Assembly: GCA_029204225.1 (NCBI GenBank)
Contig: CM055100.1
Location: 24,435,106-24,499,105 of the forward strand
DNA length: 64,000 bases
Source of the DNA: Diphasiastrum complanatum
Taxonomy: Eukaryota > Streptophyta > Lycopodiopsida > Lycopodiales > Lycopodiaceae
Direction of reading: 5' to 3'
Shown: piece by piece, positions 26,251 through 37,739 of the stretch
How the letters are laid out: each line of letters starts with the position of its first letter
Position numbering within the stretch: position 1 is the stretch's first letter
The notes under the pieces: model-generated
What the model was told of the DNA's origin: nothing
What the model saw: only the letters and a program-made list of their open reading frames with translations
Databases searched by the model: none
Position numbers and translations under genes: made by a program

Positions 26251-27164
26251 GTAAACTAGACGAAACTCAAAAAACAGACAAATCTCGAAAAAATTCAGAA
26301 AGCAGAAACATAGACGAACTCAAAAGAAATTCAGAAAGCAGAGCGAGGGTGGCGGATGTGGTAAAAAGGGAAAAAAAAAAAAAAAAAGGTGGTTGTCGGA
26401 TGCAAAAAAGGTGGCCGTCATTGGATGGAATTTGATGCAAAAAATGTAGTAAGGCGGCTGGAGATAAAGTAAATGGCGAATACAATCTGGCGGACGGGAT
26501 GGAACTATTTGTTGGTGGCAGACGGATGGAACTGATAAGTACAGTGGCAGATACAAATAGAGCTTAAAATGGTGGATGCAGATGGCATATACAAATAGCA
26601 GATACAGATGGCGGATAGAAACAGAGGGTACCTATGAAAGATGGCGGATGTAGATAGAGCTGAAGATGGCGGTTGGATTCGCGTGGCAAGTGAATAAGAT
26701 GATGTTTGCATGTGAAGGAGCGATGGAGATAGTGGTTAGTTTGGAACTGATGGCGGCTGCAACTGGCTCTAAAGAACAGTTGTATGGAAGTATTTTTGAG
26801 AGTGATCAGTGTGCAAGTGAAATCGGCTGAATTGGATGAGAAGTCTGGAAAAGCGCCAGAGATTTGCTAATCGGACATGAGCTCTCTTGAGAATTATAAA
26901 GGAAGGAAGGAGTGTGCGATGAATTTATAGGAAAATAAGACAGTAGGCGGGGATACAAGCTATCATGGGAAATGTCGGTGGAATTCTGGATCAAAAAATG
27001 TATATATATCTTTCGAGTCTGTGCTCAAAAGTTGAAGTGTTCACATTTTCTCCAAGAGTATCAAATAGAGGGTATTGTAAAAAATTTGGGTACAAACAAA
27101 TAAGTCTAATCATGAGACACGAGGAAAGAATAGAAGGAAATGAGAAGAACTCCTGAAATGCACT
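26251..27164. repeat. GGCGGAT-rich low-complexity region
   Basis: No gene is seen. From about 26,345 to 26,770 short phrases like 'atggcggata' and 'ggtggatgcagatggc' recur a dozen times with irregular spacing. A 20-bp phrase 'aaattcagaaagcag' occurs twice just before. The open minus-strand frames here are Ser/Ala/Leu-rich shadows without motifs. Confidence 0.55.
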
Positions 27165-28676
27165 TCAAACAAGATCTATGGTAAAGGTGTCTTCATAGTA
27201 TCGTCGTCGACAGCTACCATTGACTAATGTGTCAAGGGGTATGCCTTCTAACGTCTCCAATTGCACGACACCATTTGTAAAAATCTTCTGGACAACATAA
27301 GGACCTTGGCTACGAAATTTTAATTTGTCTAGATGGACTTTGGAAGATGTATAGAGTAAAACTTTATCACCATCATGAATATCCTTTGTTCGGACATGAC
27401 AATCATGCCAGGCCTTCTGTCGTCGTTTGTGGACTAACTGTGCATGGTAGGATATAAGACGTGTTTCACACAAGTTTAGTTGCATTAAAACAGCACCAAT
27501 AGCATACTTACTAGCGTCCGTATGCACATGGAACTCCTTAGTATAATCGCGCATGCGAAGAATGGGTGCGGTAACTAAAGCATGTTTAAGATCTTCAAAG
27601 GCTTTAATTCTGTCTTCTGTCCACCTTGGATCGGTAACGATTTGATATACTAACCGCGCTTTATCGGCGTAGTGTATCATAAAAATTCAATAATAACCTG
27701 TGTGGCCTAGAAAGATGTAAATTTCTTTCACTGTGTCGGGTAGGGGCATTTCAAGAATGACTCTGATCTTTTTAGGATCAGTGGCAATACCATTACGAGA
27801 GATAATATGGCCCAGTACCACACCATGGATAACCCATATTTGGCACTTGTCTAGATTTAATGAGATTCCAAACCTTCAACATCGAATGAAAACTTGTTCA
27901 AGGGCATCGAGATGCTTATCTTGAGAGGAATGCACACCAAGATCATCGAGATAAATCTCTAGATTCTTGTGTAACAGATCCTTGAAAGCTCGTTGCATCA
28001 CCCTTTGAAATATGGATGGGGCATTGCATAGACCGAATGGCATAACATTATATGCAAAGGTACCAAACTTTGTAATAAAAGCCATTTTGAAACGATCTTC
28101 AGGAGCAATTTGGACTAAAAAATAGCCACTAAAATCATCGAGGAAGCTAAAAGCTTCAGCTCTTGCCATATCTTCGAGGATTTGTGTGGTCAGAGGTAAA
28201 GGAAAATGATCCTTCTCTGTTTGATCATTAAGTTTTTTTAAATCCACGCAGATACGGAGTGTACCATTCTTCTTTGGCACCACCACAATTGGTGATACCC
28301 AACTGGTATGCTCGATTTTATAAATGAAACTAGCATTGAGAAGCTTATGAATATCTTCTCATATCTTCTTGCAATATGTTGGATTGGTGCGATAAGGTTT
28401 TGAGCAAACAGGTAGGGCACCATCCTGCAATGGGATTGTATGGACGACAACGTCAGGAGGAATCCCTTTTATCTCTTTATAATTCCATGCAAATACATCT
28501 CGGTATTTGCACAATAATTGTTCCAAGTCTCGTAATTGGGTTGGATTCAGGTGGGCTCCTACATGTATGATACGGTTGATGTTTTCATCATCATCCTTGA
28601 GATTAAGAGGTATGGTCTTTGCAGGTCCTTCAAAAGAAGTAGATGACGGTTGAGGCTCCCATTTTGGCTTAACCAT
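27165..28676 (-). pseudogene. Gypsy element F pol remnant
   Basis: Three open pieces in sequence (28,676-28,359, 28,286-27,876 and 27,680-27,165) with a stop near 28,360 and a frame change near 27,700. RT motifs are intact (CVDLKKLN, YLDD). The last piece fuses RNase H residues directly to the integrase C-terminal domain at about 27,480, which reads as an in-frame deletion fusion rather than a stop. It cannot make a working polymerase. Confidence 0.85.
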
Positions 28677-28933
28677 ACTGATGATGACATCATCAGTGGT
28701 GTAATTCTTAAAATGCTAGGGAGCATCATAAAGTGGATCATCAACTACCTCGTGTGGAATCTTAGGAATATCCTCTACAAATCTAGTTGTAGACGATGAA
28801 GCGTGACTAGGACTTCTCTGATTTTGAATCAAATGTTTGATTGGGCTTGTAAGAGATTGGAAAGAACCTCTATTCCTCGTGGTGGTTGCCCTTGCGTAGG
28901 TAACTGGGCAGATGGCGAAGTAGAAATTCTAGC

Positions 28934-29700
28934 TTAAGCTCTATCAAACTCATCTTGGAACTCATGGTATTGCCTTTGAGCTTCTACAGGGTCAGGGTAA
29001 GATTGTGGAATCATGGAAGTATTTGCAGGAGGGTGTGGAGGGGATGGGTCCTTGTTCTCATCTAATGCCCAATGTTGCGCACGTGTGACAGCATGCAACG
29101 GCTCTTCCGATACCCTACGTGCTGGAACAATCTTTTTGTGCTGATTAGGGAAATCTTTATAGCAATGTTTTCTGATACAATCAGCACATTCAGCTACAAA
29201 GTCATATTGAAATTTACATTCACTCTGAAAGTGAGGGTCTCTCCGCAGACAAAACATCTCTTTTGAAATGCTGAAGGGAAAATAGCATAACTATTTTGAT
29301 CAACTTCAGTAGGTGATTCCTTTGGATAATATTGCTCATTAGGAGAGGACGTAGATGCCTCATCTATGTATGTGACAGGATGACCATCATCATAACTAGT
29401 GTCATAGGCTGGTGTGTCATAGGAGGTATTCTGCACTACATGGGCCTGAACTGGAAGTCGGTTCTATTGGGTTGGCCTGTTGGGAGCATATCCTCTTGGA
29501 GCTGGAAGTGCCAAGCGTTGTTGTTGTGGAGGTAGTTGTTGTCTAGGTGGACTTGGACTGGTGTTATATAACGTGGGTTATATGGTGCTTGTGGGTGTGC
29601 TTGCGGGGGGCATATTGCTGAGGTCGAGAGTATTGCATGTTGCGTGGGTTGTACCTACAACTGGATGTAGTATGGGTGGTCGTATCACATTGCAAGTGAG
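28934..29700 (-). pseudogene. Gypsy element F gag tail with frameshifted zinc knuckle
   Basis: A Tyr/Asp/Thr-rich linker (TSYDTPAYDTSYDDG) leads to CFVCG in one frame (29,436-29,194), and DPHFQSEC follows in the next frame (29,257-28,934). Together these have the order of a CCHC zinc knuckle (C-x2-C..H-x4-C), broken by a frameshift near 29,250. A Gln/Pro-rich stretch lies upstream near 29,450-29,700. Confidence 0.75.
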
Positions 29701-29719
29701 AGAGAGGAGGTAGTGCGTC

Positions 29720-29948
29720 CTCCAAATCCCTTGTGAGACAAGCACCTCAAATACATGCCTGGAAAGTCTAGCTGTCAACCATATGAGTGAGCTACTTGGC
29801 CAAGTGGGCCACTTGCACTAATTAACTTAACTTACAAAAGGGGGGGGTCTCATGTATTAATTATTAACTTGCCCCATGAGTTATGTACAACTTACAACTT
29901 AATTAGTGCTTAGCCAAAGGGATGAAATAGGCTTTACTTTTCAACACC
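29720..29948 (-). repeat. LTR-like fragment, copy 1
   Basis: Read on the minus strand it starts TGTTGAAAAGTAAAGCC at 29,948 and is a diverged relative of 31,640-31,898 (shared 'acaacttaca', 'gaaataggc', 'ttcaaca'). TGTTGAAA is a common LTR start. Neither a polypurine tract nor the other LTR end was found. Confidence 0.45.
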
Positions 29949-30499
29949 TACTTTGACGAGATCTATGTCAGACAACTCAACAAAGTCATCATTTTAGCCT
30001 TCAGCCTCAGATTATATAATGAATACTCATTTTCTGAGTCTTGATGGATCTCTTGGAGATTCTAGATGGTTGTGAACTGTAATATACTAGAACATCTGGC
30101 TATTCTAAGAGTATTTGTACCAAAAAGCATTATAAATTGTCTACAAGAAATTATAAATGGTCTTGGATTATGATTAAATTGGAATTTTTCTTCAACTTTT
30201 GGACTTGATGTCCAAAATAAAGAGTTGATTATGCTAGAGTTTCATGTAAATTGAGTTTCGTGATGGTGATGTCTTTGATTTGGAAAATGTCAATTCCAAT
30301 TAGAAGATTTATATCTTACTGTACCTTTGGAACTTGAAATAATATTGTGGTACTAAGTTGAAAAATTGAAGAAACATTCTTTCTTTGAGCACTTATTCAG
30401 ATGGAAAGATCAAACTGAGGATAATGATTTCTGGATAATGTAGTGGCGGAAGTATTCTCTATCCACCTTCAACCCTAGATCCAAGCACACAAGCATCAA
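29949..30499. other. No gene seen
   Basis: AT-rich non-coding sequence with no recognisable motif. Confidence 0.55.
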
Positions 30500-30625
30500 T
30501 TAGATGAAGAGGAGTAATTATATTGTCACTCGGAGGTTCATTCCCATGAGAGCGATAGCATAGTTGACAATCCAGCAAATGCATATGATGCAATACTAAC
30601 ACTAGATCCACAGTGATGATAATCT

Positions 30626-30721
<96 letters not shown>

Positions 30722-31208
30722 ATCCCTTTCTCTCTCACAAAAAGTTTAAGGACAATAAATCCCAATAAGCATCAAAGCCAATAAATAGCAAATCCAAAGA
30801 AAACATGAGAGTTATAGGAGGGGAGAAGAAGAGCAAGGACATTCCATATCCATTCCATAAGAGGGCCAACTTGCTTGTATTGAAATGAAGAGAGAAGTGT
30901 ACAAATGATTTGAATTTACCACTATATATAGTGGATTCTAGGGCTTTGGCCTCAAATCCTGTTGGCCAATTTCTACCTAAATGGAAGGAACCCAATTCAA
31001 AAATTAAATTTAGGTGGGAACCCATTTTTATTCACTAACTTGACTTTTAGGCCCTGTGACATTAGAAGTCTCGCAAAAAGGTGCAAACTCCTTTTATTAA
31101 CTTTTAACTAATCAAATAAGGTGCCAAATCCCTCTCACTTATTAACTTGCTTAATAAATGAATATTCTAACTAGGGTTGCTTTGGTATCCGCAAACCCTT
31201 CAACAGTA
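30500..31208 (+). repeat. Dispersed repeat, copy B, with CT array
   Basis: Diverged direct copy of 2,160-2,760, with a much longer CT array at 30,628-30,719. It also repeats the phrases 'gcctctaaatcttattgg' (copy A) and 'cctcaaatcctgttgg' (copy B) at matching places. No coding capacity. Confidence 0.6.
30628..30719 (+). repeat. (CT)n microsatellite, 92 bp
   Basis: Pure CT array inside copy B of the dispersed repeat. Confidence 0.98.
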
Positions 31209-31639
31209 TCTCCCACCAAAACTGGTGGCGGTCCCACGACCTCGCGTGTCCATTTATTTGGGACTTTGGTTGGCGGCCACTCGTTGAACCTTTATTAAAT
31301 GATATTGAATTTTTTTCATGAATTCCAGTCATGTCATATTAAAATCAATATTGTGCGAATAAAAACACTTATTGCCACCTGCTTACCAATTTGACGTGGT
31401 CCAAGAAATGAATTTCCTTTCCCATGATCCACCCAACATTGCCGCAAGATAGTACAACTTGGTTACTGGCAATTGATCTTGGACTTTATCGGACGCCATC
31501 GGGATATTAGTGTCAAATTCCAAGGCCTAGCTATGGAGTATCATAACAGCATAGTAAGCACACTATGAAAGCTTCAGAAAACCAGCTATGGAGTAGAACA
31601 CAAAAGCAAGAGAGAGAGGACTTTAAAGCTCACACAACA
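31209..31639. other. No gene seen
   Basis: Non-coding; probably continuous with repeat-derived sequence on both sides. Short phrases with TATCATAACAG and 'agctatggagta' recur twice near 31,530-31,590. Confidence 0.5.
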
Positions 31640-31898
31640 TGAATGAATATTCAAAGTGTAGTAGGGCGTGGAAACCCCTCCAAAGTTTGGGCTACATATA
31701 GCATGTTATGTATAGAGGTGGTGTCTTGCTAATTCTAGCTCTAGAACCCACATGGGTCCTTAACCTACTTGATTTACTTGCCTAATTAGCACAAGTGGGG
31801 TGTACTATGTACATAAATGTTTTACCCCCATGTCTTATGCACAACTTACAAGTTACAAGTATACAAGCCTTAAGGGGCAAAATAGGCATTTATTTCAA
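31640..31898 (-). repeat. LTR-like fragment, copy 2
   Basis: On the minus strand it starts TGTTGAAATAAATGCC at 31,898 and resembles 29,720-29,948. The other boundary is unclear. Confidence 0.45.
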
Positions 31899-31901
31899 CA
31901 A

Positions 31902-32301
31902 TTAGGATCGAAGCAGAGGGTTGGCAGAGAATCGTCCCACCTTGCTTGAATGGATGCCAACATAGCCAAGTCTTTTGCGAAATAGGCTAATTGTCTGACC
32001 GTGGGATCCGGTGAAAACATGTATTCTTGGGAATAGGATTGGAGCGCACACGCTGAAAATCAACTTGTATATTCCAATTGTAAGGTTGGTGGATGATAGG
32101 CCAGTTGGGGGTGTGGATATCAATCTTATCCATTGATACACCCATGTCCTTGCACTTATGTCTTTTTGGCATTGGGACATAGTACGAATCTACCCGGAGC
32201 TGGTGAGTTCTCGCTACATAACTCCTGATTGAATCTAGAGTTTTCTCAAAAATAGTCTTACGCCAGGGAGGTTGCTCACCCAATGTAGGTAGCTTATCCA
32301 A
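31902..32301 (-). pseudogene. Unrecognised coding remnant
   Basis: I do not recognise it. On the minus strand an open frame from 32,301 (MDKLPTLGEQPPWRKTIF) with a Pro/Lys/Arg-rich middle (PMPKRHKCKDMG) shifts frame near 31,990 and continues to 31,902, where the LTR-like fragment begins. Amino-acid use looks coding, and the frame change says it is broken. It may be the gag start of a retroelement. Confidence 0.35.
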
Positions 32302-32331
32302 CTCTTATTACTCATCAAGCCCAACAATTGG

Positions 32332-33019
<688 letters not shown>

Positions 33020-33740
33020 CTCATCAAACTCATCCCGAAAGTTGTTCTCTTTGTTCCTTTTCATATTATCATCCACTTACCATGCTTAATACCTCAAACA
33101 AAATTATTGCTAAAGCCATTACCAAAAGACTTGCTCCTCTACTTTCGGGCCACTTATCTACAAATCAATCTAGATTCATCAATGCAAATCCCTTTTTGAC
33201 AATATGTATGGTTTGTTATTGACTCTTCTTTTTGGATCAACCACCCCTAGCGATTGTCTTCAAATTCAATTCTGATAAAGTGTTTGAGTATTGAACTTAG
33301 CTTTTGGCATCCCTTATTTTCTTATTAATCTTATTTGTGTCCTCTTTGTAATAGCTACTTCGTCCATCCTTTTCTAAGGTTGTCTCACTGCTAATTTATT
33401 CATCTCTTGTGGCATCAAATAAGGTTGCCCACTTTCTCCCTATATTTTCATCGTAGCAATTGAACATCTCAATTTTCACGTGATGAGGCTTCATTCCTCT
33501 ATTGATTTCCATTCCTTCATATTTAACAATATTATGGCAGGACCTCAATTGCTTGTTAATAATCTCAGTTGTATTTCGAAGCTCCACAAATCTTCGACTT
33601 CTTTTCTTTTTGAGAATATCTCTCTTTTTCATAGTTTTTATGGTTTGGCACTTGATTTTGAAAACGTTGATCTTCTTGTCCTCTCTCATGATGCTCTCCA
33701 TGAATGGTGTTCTCATGAATCATAGTTTCTATATTAGCTA
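33020..33740 (+). pseudogene. LINE (L1-type) reverse transcriptase relic
   Basis: LIKLIPK near 33,025 is followed, in a shifted frame, by LNTSNKIIAKAITKRLAPLL at 33,085, then NQSRFIN, the finger region of plant LINE reverse transcriptase. From 33,412 CGIK-stop-GCPLSPYIFIVAIEHL matches the conserved RQGCPLSPYLF motif with TAA in place of the Gln codon. The catalytic FADD region should follow, but the sequence after 33,480 is too worn to place it. There are many stops and shifts. No 3' poly(A) tail or target duplication is seen. Confidence 0.75.
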
Positions 33741-34180
33741 GCTTTTCACTGAATTATATGGGACTGTTTGTGTGTGTGCACTCTTACAAAAAAATAGATT
33801 TTTTACTATTGCAGTTTTGAAGCTTTTTGTGGATTAAGTTGTCATTCTTTTTTTTCCTTTGAGATGATAGTGGTGAGATTGACTTTTATTGCATTTACAA
33901 ATTCCACATACTCAAGAATTTACTGAAGTTTTCATTTTTTTTGTTTCTTCAAGAATGTATTTCGTCAAGTGGAGTAGATGTCATAAACTTTTGTGCTAAT
34001 GTATTTTAGCTTGGAATTTCAAAATGACTTTGTAACTTAGAGCATTCTCTTTTTAATATTTTTTTCCTAATAGTGGTGTGAGCTTGCACAATGTTTTGGT
34101 AGTAAAGTTGCAACATGTGTTCACAATCTCTAGTTCCATTGTCATCTATTTGTTGTTGATGTGCCATTTCCTATTTCTCC

Positions 34181-34246
<66 letters not shown>

Positions 34247-35107
34247 CGTAAATTTGATGCAATGTGGCTGAAAAACAATTTGTGAAAAAATCTAAACTTG
34301 TTTTTCCTTTGCATATGCATAAGATATGTGTATGCATATTAATTTAGGGCAAAGGTTCCATGTACTCTTATGTATTCTTCAATGTTGCCTTGGGTTTATC
34401 TTGGCTAATATGATGCTCAAATAGGTCTGAAACAATCTCTATAATTGAGCTAGATTTGCTCGACCATTGCAAATGTTTTATGTCAAGCTAGGACCTTGGT
34501 TCAATTATCACAAATTTTTTTGGCCAAAATTAATTATCGCACGTAGCTCATGGATTAAGTTGTCATCTTTTTTTTTCTCTTCTGAGATAAATGATAAAAG
34601 AATTGAGTTTGGCAACTCTGACTTAGTTCCTTTTATCTTCAAGACTATTGTTGAGCTTGTATTTCACCTTGTATTTAAGAGTATTGTATTTTTGCAAATG
34701 TTACATTTCTTTCTCATGTTTGTAAGCTTGCATGTATTTTTATTAGTAAACCCACAACAATAGCTTCATGATTGATGATTGCATTAACCTTTGATCTTTG
34801 TTTGCCATCTTAATTATCATGTGACCTTTGGCAAATACACAATGTAGGGAGATGCAATGTGGTTAGAAAAGTGTCATGTAATAAAATTAAATTTGGCATC
34901 GAATTTTTCAACTTTCACAGGCATTAAATTCATTTTATTAGGTGACCAAATTGTAATGATAAGCATATAGCTCATTTTTGGCACTTCGGGTGCAACATCT
35001 TTATAGGGGACATCTTCTTTTTGGTGGCTACTTCAAGCATGTGTGTAGGTTATTTCATATCTACTTTTGCCTACTTAAAACATCAAACACGATGACATTT
35101 GTTTTGG
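33741..35107. other. Non-coding, with an internal degenerate duplication
   Basis: No gene is seen. Phrases such as 'gattaagttgtcat' with a T-run and 'gagat' occur at about 33,833 and again at 34,551, and 'gagcttgcacaatg' has a counterpart near 34,725. This suggests an old roughly 700-bp duplication around the AC array. Confidence 0.5.
34183..34245 (+). repeat. (AC)n microsatellite
   Basis: About 31 AC units, uninterrupted. Confidence 0.98.
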
Positions 35108-35161
35108 GACTTTGACCTAAAGAAGAATATTTTTTTTTGGTCCTAGTTTTAGGTCAAAGTC
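35108..35161. repeat. 14-bp perfect inverted repeat
   Basis: GACTTTGACCTAAA at 35,108-35,121 is the exact reverse complement of 35,148-35,161, with 26 bp between. It lies a few hundred bases beyond the 3' end of the DUF7869 relic and could be a stem-loop or part of an element boundary. Confidence 0.85.
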
Positions 35162-35436
35162 ATGGATTTTTTTAATAAATCTTTAAATTTTATTTTTAAA
35201 AAAAGCCAAAAAAAATGCATATTTTGAATAAAGAAGAGAAAGTTTTTTTGTTGCAAACTTCATAAAATCATCATAATTACAAACGAAACAATAATTCAAG
35301 TGAACAAATGATTTTTGAAACTCAAAATCCCACTGAAAAACAAAACGACTTAAATTATATTGCACATTCTCTTTTTTAAAGTACATTTTCTAAGGAATTT
35401 TCACTGATGCCTCTCAATTCAGAACTTGACATATTT

Positions 35437-36830
35437 TCAACACTCGTTTTCAGTCGATGAAGTGGAAGACTCGTCTTCTTCATCAGAGTCAACTGACATA
35501 TCTTTCTCACAATCCACGTCTAATGTTGACAAAAAATTCTTGTAAATCAGCTTTTCTCTGTTGATGACGAGTAGAGGATGATGGTTTTTTCATTAATCCA
35601 AGTCGTTCAATATAGATATAGTTGACTTTCGTCGATGATTGATCATTGTTAACTCAAAATTAAATGCCAACATCTACAACCTGTAAATTCAAATTGTCAA
35701 CTTTTGGTTGATTGTTTTGGCAATTTCTTCTTTTTACCCTTTGGATCTACTTGCAACATTTCGAGTTCGTAGCTTCCCAAAAAAACATTTGTTGAAGTGG
35801 TGCACAACCAATGGACACGTAGTACTTTTGTCTGATTGTTATCTTGAATGAAATCAAGTACTTTGGCGATCCAAAATAGATGTCCTTCATTGTTTTCTGA
35901 AGCTAGAAGTGCAACAAGGCTTCCAATTTGGATTTCATTTAAGTCACTGTGCCATTTCATTTTTGCATCTTTTACACTTTGCCTATTCTTCCTTGAGCTC
36001 ACATAAATTTCACTTTCCTCGCCTTGCACAAGAGCTGCAAGAAATCATTATCTTGAGGAAGATTTGAAGGTTCGACAATTGTAGTTGAAGTTCCCAATTT
36101 ATGAGGCCAATGAAATTCTTCAGTTGTTGAGGCATGTTCGAGATTGAGCAAACTGATTTTCTGTTCCTTGAAAAGTCCATCCACCAATGCTGATCAAACT
36201 CATCAAAAAAATGATAAGCTGCTTGAATACTTGATTTCAAAAAATTTAATGAGGCAAATGATAAAATCATATGTGTGTTTGATTAATGACATGTTTGGCT
36301 TTGGCACATACGATTCCTCGACAATGCTTTGAAGCACTGGTAAAGAAAATGCCTTCTTGCATCTCAACCTCTTAGAAAAGCAACTAAACATTTGATCAAT
36401 TTGATCATGGGTATGCCCTACCAACAAAAATCCTATTTTAACTTTTTTGAAGAAAAAAAATTCTCTACTAGCATGGACAAGTATGCCAAAATAGTTTGGT
36501 TTTTATTTTCTCTAGCAGTGTTACCTAGTTGCAAATAAAGTATTTTTGGAGGATTTTCAACAAATTCGCAAATTATCTTATGTACAATGGTGATCGTCAA
36601 TCGTTTCAAACGTTGGGATAATTAAAAAAGACCTTGGATTCCAAGGTGCCATTAAACACAAGTGCTCCAACAAGATGAGCTTGAATAAATTCTGGCTCGT
36701 TTAAATTTTTGGGCAGTCTGACAAAATGAGACAACATTGTTTTCTTTTGATCCATGCCGTCAATAACAAGACCCGGATATTTTTGTGGACATTCCAAACA
36801 TTTCTTTCGATGCTGGTTTTCTAGAAGTCA
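35437..36830 (-). pseudogene. DUF7869-type protein gene, decayed
   Basis: On the minus strand the pieces give the DUF7869 order. YPGLVIDGMDQKKTMLSHF lies near 36,780; ILYLQLGNTARENKNQ and ILAYLSMLVE near 36,500; LVGHTHDQIDQMFSCFSKRL near 36,420. A WWMDF/LFKEQK piece follows, then WHSDLNEIQIGSLVALLA and LFWIAKVLDFI (36,029-35,697). An acidic tail (DSDEEDESSTSSTENEC) ends with TGA at 35,437. The usual LDNT motif reads LGNT. Frame changes near 36,580, 36,430, 36,200 and 35,690 show it is dead. In other organisms DUF7869 proteins are repeated, transposon-associated proteins with conserved acidic residues; their reaction is not established. The gene points away from the methylase-like relic about 240 bp to the right. 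Confidence 0.8.
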
Positions 36831-37065
36831 CAATGTCTCCAATTTGGAGAGTTGTTATTTTTCATTCTTCTTGGCAACCAACTTTTGTCAATAAAGCTTC
36901 ATTAACTTTCTATAATGTGGGAATTAAAAATGCTGTGTGGTAAGTTTTTAAGTATACGAATTATTAATTCGTATTTTAATTCAAAATTTAAATTTAAATT
37001 TAGCATAATTAATCATTTTTCAATTATTTTGACTTAAAAATTATGAATTTTTTTATTTATTTTAG

Positions 37066-37739
37066 TTGTAATGTTCCATGTCAAGTACAAGCCCAATGTT
37101 AGAAACTCGGGAGGAGCTCAACTTTGCAATGAAATGGAATACATAACCATTAGTTATTATTCGTTGGACGACAAGCGCTCAATGCTTCACTACAACACCT
37201 TCGGACTGACAAGTTTTCGAAACTTGTTGCAATATCTAGCCGTGACAAAGAAACTCAAGAATCCAATGACGGGTTCCATGACTTGTCCTTACCAAAAGCC
37301 ACAACAATTAATAAATCATTTAATTGATATTTTTTCTCACCCAGCTGATTGAGTTTTGGATTTATTTAGCGGTAGTGGCACTACGAGCACATGTGTTGTT
37401 CAGAAAGACATGCATGTTGCTACAGTAGATTTAGATTCTAATTTAGTTGATTTTGTAAATATGAAAATGAAATCTGTTTCAGTTTTGCCAGATGAATTGA
37501 CTGAGGTAGGAAAGAGTTTAGATAACGAGGACATAGTAATTCCCTTGTTCAAGGAACCACAGCCTCCCCTGCTAGCAAAAAAGTGAGTGACACAAGGGAG
37601 TTTGCTGATGTTCTAGTTCAAGACTATAATGTGGTTACAGTTGTCGATGAAAATTTAGAAGAGGTGCCACTTGAGTCTACAATGGCTCCTCAAAAAAAAG
37701 AAAAAGATGTAAATGACCTTGATGATTTTTGGGAGTGAT
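37066..37739 (+). pseudogene. DNA N4/N6-methyltransferase-like C-terminal domain, decayed
   Basis: The exon opens after a good acceptor (TTTATTTTAG, ending 37,065). It reads EYITISYYS, then KPQQLINHLIDIFSHPAD, a TGA (37,350-37,352) where the family has Trp, and VLDLFSGSGTT. That last motif, with the preceding KPxxLI, is the SAM-binding motif I region of bacterial-type amino-methyltransferases (Pfam N6_N4_Mtase), which methylate N6 of adenine or N4 of cytosine. TVDLDSN follows in the next strand. After LLAKK the frame shifts by one in an A-run (37,577-37,582) and continues to an acidic end DDFWE, stop 37,737-37,739. The catalytic (D/S)PPY motif is not in this exon. Upstream exons are not found. 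Confidence 0.78.

Larger units (their letters stand above)
27165..29700 (-). mobile_element. Ty3-gypsy element F, internally deleted
   Basis: On the minus strand: a gag tail with a split zinc knuckle (about 29,700-28,934), a pre-RT segment (28,676-28,359) with RDVFAWNYKEIKGIPP, and reverse transcriptase. The RT has PKKNGTLRICVDLKKLN, FLDDFSGYFLVQI, FGTFAYNVMPFGLCNAPSIF and the YLDD catalytic motif near 27,930. Then EDLKHALVTAPIL and the RNase H start HTDASKYAIGAVL follow. Immediately after that the frame becomes the integrase C-terminus (AWHDCHVRTKDIHDGDKVLL, GPYVVQKIF, LETLEG). RNase H and the integrase catalytic core are therefore deleted. Family style suggests a Tat/Athila-like lineage, not certain. 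No LTR is assigned with confidence. Confidence 0.88.

Noticed and set aside
34146-34337. Val-Cys repeat protein over the AC array
   Set aside because: Microsatellite translation artefact.
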